From Lyophyllum atratum (Eukaryota > Basidiomycota > Agaricomycetes > Agaricales > Lyophyllaceae), in contig JACGCN010000051.1 of assembly GCA_014905825.1 (NCBI GenBank), positions 1 to 64,000 on the forward strand: 64,000 nucleotides of DNA, given 5' to 3'. The notes under the pieces are model-generated. The model had not been told where the DNA came from, searched no databases, and saw only the letters and a list, made by a program, of their open reading frames with translations. The translations under genes and the position numbers were made by a program. This document shows, in pieces, positions 25,401-36,100 of this stretch. How positions within the stretch are numbered: the stretch's first letter is position 1; every line of letters starts with the position of its first letter.

Positions 25401-27360
25401 ATGCACGTAACCCGTCCTCCGGGCTTGCCTGCCCTGGCCATCGTCATGCCCCGCCCACAGCTACCTCGCTCTCGTTCTTCTGTTGCCTCCAACTCCCCAT
25501 GCACCCCACGCACCCCATCATGCAGCTCAAACACCCTCTTCACCACCACAACCAACACCAACAGAAACAGCACCGACAGCTGGAACAGCTCCAACGCCGC
25601 TGACGACTTCGACTGGGACTGGAAGCCAGACCAAGTCCGTCTCCTTTCACGGGTGCGTGTTTTTCTGCATATCCTTTTTTTTCTCCGTCTGACGTGACGC
25701 GGCCGCAGACACTCGACGCTCTGCCTGCCCACCTCGTCACCCCTTTCAACGGTCCGATTCCACCGTCTAACCTCCTGGATAAAATTGCCCGTGGTGTCTC
25801 CAACGCGAAAGGGCCTGTGGACTGGCCCCATTCAATACGCGCAACGCGCGTCAAATTGATCGAACTCTCCCGTGCCCGCGCAAAGGAGGAGCAGAGTCTC
25901 GTCGCGGAGGTATACTCAGACATGGAGATGGACGAATCTGGCGATCGACCCCTGTACAAGTGCTATCCCGAGTCTGCCGGAAAAGGGATTGGCATCAAGC
26001 GGCCGCTCTACAGGCAGTCAAGCATGGACTTCATGAACGCCGCCGACCTCAGAGATACCGAGAACGTTGCTTGGTGAGCCTTTACTAATTTGACCGTCGA
26101 TATCAACCAATACTGAGCCCTACCAGTTTATCGGACCGCTTACAACGCACGAAAACTAATTATCATCCATACTCTCGCCACGTCTCTCGGAGCCATCTTT
26201 CCTCCCCAGCAGGTTCAGGCGACCTTCCCTCCCTCATGAGCCCTTCAACACCCAGCTCATCGACCCTCAACACGCTCTCTTCTTTCTCATCTGCAAACCG
26301 TATTTTGCGTCGTACTTCTTCCAATCTTTCATCCACCTCGGCCTCTTCCATATCTATGATGAGCAGTAACGGTGGCGCAGCACTTTCAGATCCCCGACTG
26401 CAAAGAATTCGAAGAGCAGAGTCTTTCTGCGCCCCAGCACCTCCTCCGAAGGATATCAAGCTGTCTCCTTTGAAATACAAAGAAAACTCAAAAGATTCGC
26501 CTGTCACTGCCGGGGTGAAACGCGCGCCATCTTTCGGGGCTTTGGCACAAGAATCAAGGCGTGACCGTCATGTTTTCGGTGGTGCCTTGAATACCAGTCC
26601 TCAGGCAGACCGAAAGGATGCATCTACCTACCCTTCATCGGATGAGGAGGAGAAGCTCCGGACCAAGGGGGCTAAGAAGATGAGGGTCAAGAACCTTGGA
26701 GGACTGGCCCCTGCTGCCGTAGTGAGTACGGGAACACCCCCGAACTCTCCGCCCTCTACACTCGCAGGTTCGCCCCAGAGAATAAAGACCAAGGCACAGG
26801 GGACCGCACCCACATGGTTGGATTGCAAACCGCCCATGAACCCGAAGGTCCTGACTGCGAAGCCGAAGAAGAGAAGCGGTGTTACCAAGGACCTGCCCGA
26901 AGGCAAGCAGACTGTTGACACGGCCAAGGAACAGAGAAAGACACGGTCAACCCCTATGAGTTTGCAGCGGAATCCCAGCATATTCGGCGCTGAGCTCCCC
27001 CACCTGCGTGGTGCCTCCTCTTCTCCCACTCCTCTTCCAGAGCCTGCCCGCTCTCGCGTACGCTCTTCGCCTGCGGCTCACCTTGGACGCTTGGCGTATC
27101 CTGTACCAGAACCGGTACGCGTCGTGAGCCCTGTCGCATCGCCGATAAGTGCCGTGGGCTCCCCCCAGAAGGTTAAAACCCTGCGGAGGGTCCAACGCCT
27201 TACGCTTGGGCGACGGATATCCTTCGCCAGCCTTGTGGCGCCTGGCGAGGATGCTGACGGCGAAGCGGAAGACGAGGACGAGGACGCGCGGGGCCTACGG
27301 AGGGAGCGCCAGAGACAGCGGGAGTTGGGACAGTTGGGAAGTGCGTTTCAGTTGCACTGA
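25401..27360 (+). CDS. Ser/Pro-rich protein of unknown function
   Basis: Three exons join in frame: exon 1 from 25401 (alternative Met at 25449), exon 2 ending 26072, exon 3 26127-27360. The folded part is short, in exon 2: LDALPAHLVTPFNGPIPPSN, LLDKIARGVSNAKGPVDWPH and SIRATRVKLIELSRARAKEE. The remaining 400 residues are disordered, with repeated SP, PS and TP sites that would suit kinases (SPLKYKENSKDSPVT, GTPPNSPPSTLAGSPQRIK). A late basic-then-acidic segment reads RRVQRLTLGRRISFASLV followed by EDADGEAEDEDEDA. This looks like a cell-cycle or polarity regulator with many phosphosites, but I recognise no named family. It is followed by an unusually long pyrimidine-rich stretch that may be its 3' UTR. 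Confidence 0.75.
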
Positions 27361-29817
27361 GCCCGCCTTTCTCGTGAAACGCAACGAACCCATCCAAGGA
27401 GGAATTTGGAGGGATTTTCGGAGGAGGAAACGAGAAGAATCTCGAATTTGTATATTTTTTCTGTAACATCATCATCGCCGACGTCGTCCTCTCGTCATCT
27501 GCATGCGCACGCACACGCACACACTGCTCATCACTACTCAACTATTCATCCTACTCCCCGCCCACCGGCTCCACTATCATCTGGGTCCGCAATTTCAAAC
27601 CGACTCGTTTACGCAGACCTGCTTACTCAAACACTGCTCAGACAGTTCCCGCGCTCAACTTGGGCGACCCCTATCATCCACAACACCGGGCGACTCCTTC
27701 CTCATCTCATCCTGCGCCCTCCTCTTTCCATCATCGATTCCGGACGACTCGTCTCCCGCTCCTATGCCTGTTTTCTTGCTCCCAGTCCCAGTTTTCGGCT
27801 TTCGCAATGCATGGGCACTCAGTCCCTCTCCGTGTCACCCCACTCTCCTTCCATCTGGCTTTTCTCTGTACCTCTTACATTTCGCACATCCCTTGGCCTG
27901 TCCATAAAGGCTCTCACGTTCATTGACGCCCAAATATTCCATTCTTCTCTGTCTCCTATCATCCCTTACTCCGTACCGGCCTTTCGCATTGTAACATCTC
28001 CTCCTTGCTTCTCCTCCTTCCATTTGACCCTTTCCCTTCTTGGTACATTGTTTACAACATGCCGTTCACTCTCATTTCTATTTCCTTTCTTCTTGAAAGA
28101 CCCACAAACACTCATTGACCCTCATCACTCACATTTACTCACCATTCCCCCCACTCTCATCCATCCATCCATTCACTTCCATCGGTCATCAACACTCTTA
28201 CACTTGGAATCGTTCGCTAGTACGAGCGTGTAACACCTCCCACCGCCTACCCATCATCGCCATTCTCCTGCATGGATTCTCATCTTCCCTTCGTCACCTC
28301 GGAGCTCTGATGCCGTTGCCGCATCCTCTGTCCTCATATCCTTTTACCTCACTTCATTATATCCACTCAATCATACATCACCCTTGGAATCGGATCCGTT
28401 GATATGCCCTCTCATAGATTTCGGCTGGTCGTTCTCTAGGCACAAAGTCACTGTTCTCTTTCTCGTTGCATATGCTTGCTTTTTCCCTGCTGTTTACCTG
28501 CCTGCGGCTAGCCCATCCCTTCTTTTTCTCGTCTGCTCTTCTCATTCATCTTCTGTCAATTGTCAACTCAACCAACATTCGACTTTTCTGAATTTACCCA
28601 CTAGCTCGATTTTGATTTGGCCGGTTGATGGTGACCATAACCATTATAGTTATCTTCATTAATATCTGCCATACAAATCTCAATGTACTTCCTTTCCGTG
28701 TACTCATCGTATAAAAGATTTCGAGTTCAAATCTTTCGCCCCTCAACGAGCATGATACCTACCGAATAGTAATGCTTCTGATGGGAAGTCGGAGGAGATA
28801 GGTGGGGTGAGGCGGACTTATGTTCTGGAATATCTCCGCCGTTTGCGTCGCCTTCTTTACCTCGAGGCTGATAATAAATTGACAAGTGGCAAATTTTTAT
28901 GATGGTGAGATTCGGCGATTGGAACGAGATGGAGAAATATGTCATGTGAAGCCTTCTTGACGCGATAATGGGCATGGCAGCCATCGGTTGAAAGTTGCCG
29001 ATCGATCCAGATAGTATCCAGATGTTCGATTCCGCCATGTGAATTAGCAGTCATACAGTACCAGAACCACGGAAGCTACTACTCCTGCTATTTCTTGTTC
29101 GACGCGTTTAAGTTTGTGTTCCAGGCTCATAAAAGTCGTTGTGGTTGGCCATGCCGGTAATTCACGCCAGGCGCGCTACTGGCCAGCAAATCGGATGGGC
29201 AGGGCTCTCCATGGATGCTGATGTCGTGCCGAAAGTCATGTCGAAGTATAGGCCCAAGAAGCACGAGACATTGCGTTCGCACCGACGATCTACACCCAGG
29301 ACGCTGCATCCATTGAGTCCCTTGAGCTGAGCTTTTCTTGGATGCCAATGTCGTGTCGAAGTCACGTCGAGGTATATGGCTCACACGCGTCAGTCTTCCG
29401 TATTGACTTCCGTAGGTCTTGATTTCGCCGAGGTGTCACTTTTGGTTCGAAGTGTCGTCCACTACGCAGAGACCTGACCTGTGAGGCTGCGACTACACTT
29501 CGTTAACGTCAACTGTCGCGAATCCTGTTAGTGTCCTTGATTGACGGCTGGACAGCAGAAATAACATTCTGGAAGCTATTTCCACCGAATGCGCATAACG
29601 CACGACAATAATACGTCAAAGCTCATGCTCATGGTGTCTGCTTTTCCCGGACGTGGCATAGGGTATTTCAATATGATGTTTTTTGAATTGACACGACAGC
29701 CCATTCTAACTCCTGTGATATCACTTAAAGTTAGTCAACAAAGCATGGGTATTTCAATAAAGCTGGCGCACTATGTGCCCCGCACTGGGTTGCATAAGAA
29801 GCCAGGCATGTACAGCA
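27361..29817. other. Long gene-free stretch, first half strongly pyrimidine-rich
   Basis: From about 27470 to 28640 the plus strand is mostly C and T, so all three plus frames stay open by chance, including a 275-codon frame at 27406-28233. I do not call a gene. It may be a long 3' UTR of the preceding gene or an unannotated non-coding transcript. A diverged direct repeat of about 38 nt lies at 29213-29250 and 29339-29376. Confidence 0.5.
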
Positions 29818-30145
29818 CTACTCCAAACCCAACGCTGCTGCTGTCACCTTCTCAATCCGTATGGGTTCGTTTTTCCGGTGCTCTAGGATCTCTTGCCGTT
29901 TTTGTGCAAGCAGTTCCGCAGCTCGTTGATCCCATTTGTATGCCCAATATCCGGCAAACCCAAACACACCCATGGATAGTAGGTGGCCTCCGGGGTCTGT
30001 GAGGCAGCAAACCTTAGTTTGAGTGAGGTAACGGGATGTCATCCTACGCACTGTCCAAGATATTTCTCTTCTGAATTCCAAGCTGGCCCATTCTCGCTGC
30101 CAGCCCAAAGGCGGAAAACCCGAGAATATTCGTCAAGAGCGACAT
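29818..30145 (-). CDS. Small mitochondrial-type single-span membrane protein
   Basis: The product is about 91 residues from two exons; a 55-nt GT-AG intron with a CTCACAG acceptor joins ILD to NPGGH. The start MSLLTNILGFSAFGLAAR at 30145 has an N-terminal amphipathic, Ser/Arg-containing look. The segment HLLSMGVFGFAGYWAYKWD is a likely membrane span. It is followed by a charged helix LLAQKRQEILEHRKN. Size, single span and helical tail resemble accessory subunits of respiratory complex I in fungi (NUXM-like), but I cannot confirm the family. It is divergent from the TPR gene, with 158 bp between starts. Confidence 0.7.
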
Positions 30146-30303
30146 GAGTTGCGGTGTTGAACAGAACTCGGAGCGGTTTGGATAGATCAAAGCCTTTGGT
30201 AAGCAAGGACACATAGATAACACAGCCTCAACAACGCGACAATATCGATCTGAGCCTTAAGTTGAGACGCCACATTTCGAATCCTCTCTTCATTACCACT
30301 AAC
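30146..30303. promoter_or_regulatory. Shared divergent upstream region
   Basis: 158 bp lie between the start codons at 30145 (minus) and 30304 (plus). No TATA box is obvious. Confidence 0.5.
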
Positions 30304-31327
30304 ATGTCTGAACAATCCCCGGAACTTCAATCCGCCACCGAGATGAAGCTCGCGACTGCGAGACAGAAGAAAGACACCGCAGATCAGGCGTTCAAACAGG
30401 GAAACGTGAAGGCTGGTGAGCCTCCTCGCTCCTAATGGGTCATCAGTCGTCCTGATCACTATCCTGAAGCTCTCTACTCGTATCATGAGGTAGACTTCTC
30501 ATATATACGTGTTGGATTACATCCCTCTCATTTCATTGTCGGAGGCTTTGATGTATCTACTAGGATTGGACAAGTAGGTCGCGAGCTATCTGGCTTGATA
30601 TGTTCCTTATTCCTTTGCGTGTTGCAAGGAATGCGCTGCAAAGTATTGGCATAGGCTCGCCGGCCCCAGTACAGGACAAGGATGGAAAAGAGGCGAAGGA
30701 GAAGACTGAGGTACCTCGCTCAAGAAAGACACAACATTTCTGTTATTATCTGATCTAATGGACCCGATCGAGATAGGTGGACGAAATTATCGAGAAGATC
30801 TACGCCAACATGTCCGCCTGTCATATGAAGAACGGGAATTGGAAGCGGGCGGTGGACACAGCCGACAAGGTTGGTTTCACGCCTTCTCCTAGCTTACATT
30901 GTATTTATAGTGACGCGCCACTCTAGGCCCTTGCTAAGAACGAGAAAAACTACAAAGCAATGTTCCGGAAAGCGAAGGCCTTGGGAGAGATGGGATTTTA
31001 TGAAAAAGCTGTGAAGATCCTGGAAGAGGTCAAGGAAAAGAACCCTTCAGGTGCGTACATCAGTGCTGTCCATGCCCCTTGATGATGACGTCTGTTCTTC
31101 AGATGCAGCTATCGTTGATGCTGAGCTCTCGAGACTTCGGGTAATTGATAATGAGCGGGAACGCGTTCACAAGCAGAAACTGAAAGGTATAGATATCATT
31201 TCTTACTATGAAGCGACTTCAATCGGCCCCTATGCTAGGATTTTTAAACCGACCGGAAAAAAAGACGGCGGCAGTGGTGCCAACCCAGCCCGAAAGCACG
31301 TCCGCCGCGACTTCAGACCCTGCATGA
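30304..31327 (+). CDS. TPR protein of the TTC9/FKBP-type co-chaperone class
   Basis: Eight short exons join in frame from ATG 30304 to TGA 31325-31327. One exon is only 20 nt (LYSYHE) between two introns. Three tetratricopeptide repeats can be seen: KKDTADQAFKQGNVKAALYS with YHEALMYLLGLDK, then IYANMSACHMKNGNWKRAVD with TADKALAKNEKNYKAM, and FRKAKALGEMGFYEKAVKIL. A charged helix follows (DNERERVHKQKLKG), with a short Ala/Thr/Ser tail. This arrangement is typical of the TPR part of Hsp90 co-chaperones and TTC9-like proteins. No PPIase domain is present. The exact partner cannot be inferred. Confidence 0.85.
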
Positions 31328-31513
31328 GGTTTCTCAGTAGCTTCGTCGGCTCGCTCGCCATTATATTGTTTTCATACTGCTTTGTCCATTGTATCAGCTT
31401 AATTTCATTTCGGTCTAAATCGACATTTGTTCTTGGTTGTGGTGTTATTGCAAGCCTTGGAAGTTTTACATAGACATAATGATACATTCTACATTCCTTC
31501 ACAATTGAGATAT

Positions 31514-32893
31514 CTATGTCAGCTTAGCGACCTTCGTTTCAACGAAGTTCTCGACGTCGAATCCTTCTTCCGGACTCTTGACCACCCCGGCTTTCGCCAG
31601 TACACTGGGATAAGATGAGCAAGGACACCGAAAGGGTGGCTGATCTGCCCACCTGAGCGTGTCAGTGATAACTTGACGAGGGATCTCCAGGCATTGTGTT
31701 GGATAGGTAACGGTATCGAGCCATGCCTGAGTTTGATAAAATTAGGTATGTTCCTCATTCAAGTAAGCCAGACAGACTTTGATATCTTCTGCAGGATAGC
31801 CGAAGTTCGTTTCGATGAACTTCACGTTAGCATGTTCCCTACTCTCCGAAGAGTCGAACGCGACGACATATTTTGTAAGGCCTTCCAGGAACGCACGGAC
31901 CTCATCTACTGGTGCGCGAGTGGGTGATGGATGGGCTGCAATAAGCCACGAAGGCCATGGGGTTGGTACGGAACCGATCTGAGTTCATTATGAGTGAGAT
32001 CGCTAGGGTCTAGACTACTGGTAGATTGGACTTACAAACTTGACCTCTCCTGCATCTGCAAAGGGCTTCGTCGTGAACCATTCCCACATGAAAGCGCTCG
32101 TTGAACCGTCGTTAACAGAGTTGATCAGGCCACGGATGTCATTGTTGACTAGAGTTGATCGTGAATCAGCTACCCTCCTCGTTCGATAATTATCTGACCT
32201 TGAAATTGCAAGCTTTCAGTAGACCATCCTTGTTGAAGGGCCATAACATATGCCATCGTTTGGCTCCCACTGTCGACTGTGTTGGTCGTATGCAGGTGAT
32301 GGTAGGTTAAGGACGCGAGCTTGCCTTCCGTGACGTGAGATTCCGATCGTAGTACCTTCAAGGTCGGGTATGGCTTCAAATTTAGCATCCTTTCCTGTAA
32401 TGACAGCCCTGTCGCATTCCTGATGAGCATGTTGGACCCAAGTGGTAGTCTGAAAAAGGAACACACCAATTAAGAGGTGTAGATACGAAGCTCCCGACTA
32501 GTTTATACGCCTTGGATCCGTTAGCTATTCCAGAGATTAATGGGTCAGTAAGGGCGCTATTGATATCAGAACGTGGGCTCCATCAGTTCAAGTGATTCTC
32601 CGACAGGATAGAACTGACATGGCGATGTCGATCTCATCATTTGTTAACCTCGAAATGAGCTGTCCAGTTCCACCTAAAGAGCTAATGAATATGTAGAATA
32701 ACATCAAGGTGAGGTAACTAAGACAAACTTGGGCATTCAACTAGCGTGAAAGTCTTGCCCTCGTCCACAGCTGCGAATTGAAGCAGCGGTGACGAGAAGT
32801 GCTCTCGAACTGGAACCAGGGTAGGTGAATGTGATTCACATGCGGACAATTCAGGTACTGTGAAGACTTGCCATATCCAACTCGTAGAGGCAT
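31514..32893 (-). CDS. Ca3427-like periplasmic-binding-fold (PBP2) protein
   Basis: This has the type-2 periplasmic binding protein fold, related to bacterial nitrate/sulfonate/taurine and THI5-like binding proteins. It starts MPLRVGY at 32893 with no signal peptide, so it is probably cytosolic. Visible motifs are VREHFSSPLLQF, the ligand-loop region SGTGQLISRLTNDEIDIAM, ALTDPLISGIANGSKAYKLV, GISRHGSGSQTMAYVMALQQ, GLINSVNDGSTSAFMWEWFT and GSVPTPWPSWLIAAHPS. It ends FVETKVAKLT, stop at 31514-31516. The frame needs nine introns. Two of them start with GC rather than GT (32810-32871 and 32270-32324), each after a G in a GCAAG context. The ligand is unknown. It is divergent from TERT with 272 bp between starts. 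Confidence 0.85.
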
Positions 32894-33165
32894 CTCACAA
32901 AAGACAAAAGAAGGTTAACAAGCTTTCAAGATGGTGGTGGAAAAGGAGCCAGCAGCTTCTTTGCCGGTGAACTCTAGATAATCGGCAGAGATAAGATTAT
33001 AAGATAAGAAACGCGCCCCATCACACGTCACAGTAAGTATGACATGGTCAGGTGTTTGTGACCGACGTGACCTTCAACCACCACGCGAACTTGAATCCGA
33101 ACAGTCCTCCTTTGACGCATTGCCCAACTATTGACAAGAAGCCTTCGGACCTCCACCGCATTTCA
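32894..33165. promoter_or_regulatory. Shared divergent upstream region (PBP2-like / TERT)
   Basis: 272 bp separate the two chosen start codons. If TERT starts at the upstream in-frame Met at 33052, the gap shrinks to 158 bp. Confidence 0.4.
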
Positions 33166-36100
33166 ATGAATGGTCCTGTTGCCAAGCCCTCCATAACCGT
33201 TTCTTTGCTTCGAAGCTATTTTCTTGTGGTAAAGGATTTAAGAACCTATCTTTCTGAAATCCTTGAGCCTCTCCCTCATACGGACAGCTCAATTTTGCAT
33301 CAAACAGCTGGGTTTGAACCAAGGGACACGGATATTGCAAGCTATATTTCCCTGGTGAACACGTCATATGTGGCTTTCAATGCGGACACGCGAGAACTTC
33401 CGGGTCCTTCCTACAAGGTGTTTGCGGCCATGGCAGACATGCGTGAGGTGAGCAGAATTTTATTAGCTTGATCTAGGAATTCAACTCATCTGTGGGCTCA
33501 GGTTCTGGACAAGGCCCAAGAAAAGATATTTAGAGGCAAGGGCGCTCAAAATATTATTACCGCGGGATATCGGCGAGTCAGTACCATCCCTGAGCTGCGT
33601 ATCAACTCAAGGCTTAACGGATTTAATAGGCCTTCAAGGATGGAGATCGAGGAAAGCAAGGCATGACACGTGTCGGTATCACAAATCACTTTGTGAATAC
33701 TATTGTTACTGCGCTTCAGTCACCCGAATGGGATCTGCTCCTCCAACGGTCAGTCCAATAACGACACTATGTGTTTTAACTGACGCGGTATCAAATCATA
33801 GTATCGGGGTAGACGCCATGCTACATCTTCTTAGCGAAACCAGTATTTTCTTATCTCTTCCGAACGGTTGCCTTTGTCAGATGACTGGCGAGCCCATCAT
33901 CTATTCAGTACCGAAGGCCAAACAAGTGAACGAACGTGTCCAAAGGGAACAGCCAAGAACGTTTACTATGGGTGAAAAGAGACCCTTTCCATTCGCCGAT
34001 GACAAAGGCGAGGAGCGCGCCGTGAAACGTCGGAAGTCAGACCCATCTACCCGTACAACCGCGCCTCCCACATCCAGAGTTTCCGCCAAGTGATTATATC
34101 TTAAAATCTTAGCTTGTGCCTGCCTGATTGATTCTTCTTTCCAGGAATAACTCGCCTGCCGATATACCACTAAGTCGCGCCAGACTGTTCTACTCGAGAC
34201 CAAAGCTTTTACCTCACACGAATCAAATCGCGGTAGGGCTCCCTCATAAGCGTGCGTTATCTCTTTTCTTGCTCCGCATGGATACTGAGAATATTCCAGA
34301 CATTCTCAATCAAATTCGTCCATCTTTCCAGCGTCCGGCCAAGATCGAACCAGGCAAATATGTTGATCCCGATCACAGAGAGCAGCAGAAACATGCTCGT
34401 CACCTCTCTAAATACGTTTTCCCTCGACAGTATGGCCTCACTAGCCCATTTACGGAAGCCAATTCGAAAAGGCATGTGTTTGGCTTCCCAGATTACATGG
34501 ATAGGGAAGTAGAAATCAAGGTTTTGGTATTTCCCATCCATAAATGCTATAATACTAAGCGAAAGCAGGCGAAGGGTTCTTGTAAAACTCCTAAGAGACT
34601 CAAGGACATCCTTCCTCTTCTAGAAACTATGACATGGCGACATGGAAAATGTGGTTACAAACCCTTGCGAGACAGGGTCTGCCCTTCGAAAGTACGTATA
34701 TTCCCTGAATATCCATATGAGAACTCTGACCCAGGTTCTTCCTCTTACCCAGCTGCAAAGCACAGATGGCCAACGCTTAGATTCTAGCGTTATTTTGGTA
34801 TGCTTAAGGTTACTTCTACCTGATATGCTTGTATGCTCATAACGTCGTCGTAACTTCGCCTAGGAATGCGTCTCAGAGCAGTCTGTTCTCCTCACCCAGG
34901 CGCCGCTAAGCGTCGGCAATATCTCCATCGACTCTTACGGAAACTCGATATTGCCTATAGGATCAACACAAGCGGAACGACATGTGAAAGCGAAACCCCG
35001 CTTTGCCGACTTTGCTTGTCCAAATATTGAGGTCGGTTTCCACTACACGCAAGTGTGCAGCAACATGATCATTATTTAAGGTTTACCGCTATGTGGCTGT
35101 GGTGACCAAGGCTGTCATACCGAACGCCTTTTGGGGGAATAGAGATAATTTTAAAGTGATCATGCGCTGTGTGTCCCGTTTTTTGACGATACCGAAACAT
35201 ATTCAACCTGCCATCAGATGTCAAAGAGTTTATTAAATGTCGTCGCTTCGAAAGCTTGACATTACATCATATTATCCAAGGATTTAGCACCTCGGCATGC
35301 GAGTGGCTCATGCCTCCTGGCGTGTCTGCTCTTCAGCAGCCGAGAGTATCCGTTTCCGATGCATTGAAACGCAGAGAACTTCTGGAGGAATTTGTATTCT
35401 GGTATTTCGATTCATTTGTGTCGTCTTTGTTAAAGGCAAGTCCCTGCTTTCAAGGGTACCAGTTAAGGCTGACAATCTTTCATGCAGACAAACTTCTATG
35501 TCACAGAAACCTCAGCCTTCCGGAATCGAGTGCTATACTTTCGCCACGATGACTGGGCAGCCATGTGCGCACCATTGATCGACAGGCTGGCTAGCGGCAC
35601 GTTCATGAAGATGACCGACGTATGTGGAGGTCCCGAGTCCATAATCTGTCGGGGTCTAATGACTGCATCTAGTCTGAAGCTAAAGAGGTCCTGCGCCAAC
35701 GGAGATTAGGCTTTTCCTTCGTTCGGCTGCTACCAAAAGAAACTGGAGTTAGACCTATCGTCAATCTTCGGCGCCGGAAACCCGTACAAGGGGTAGGCCT
35801 TTGCTCATTTCTGCTCCTTGCTGTTTTCGTCTCAATCTGCCTTTAGCGTGGTCACTCTTCGGAGCAATCCATCAATCAAATTCTACAAGCCGCCTTCCAT
35901 ATTCTGACTTACGAGAAGGTGTTTGGTCTGCGTACCTGGCATAGATTTCCTGTCTGATACAGCTCGATAGCAAAAGAATCCGCATCGATTAGGTGCTTCC
36001 GTATTTAGTCCCGACGACGTGTATTCGAAGCTCAAGGACTTCAAGTCACGTCTACCCCGTCAGCCTGATGGACGATTGTAGGTCTAACCTTCACTCAAGG

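Noticed and set aside
25024..25401. 125-codon minus-strand frame between the ABC gene and the next orphan
   Set aside because: No recognisable motif, no supporting start context, Ser/Pro/Cys-rich random appearance.
27406..28233. 275-codon plus-strand open frame
   Set aside because: It is explained by the C+T-rich strand, where stops are rare in all plus frames. The peptide is low-complexity His/Ser/Pro/Leu.
29213..29376. Diverged 38-nt direct repeat as a mobile-element remnant
   Set aside because: Only two copies, no inverted ends or target duplication; noted but not interpretable.
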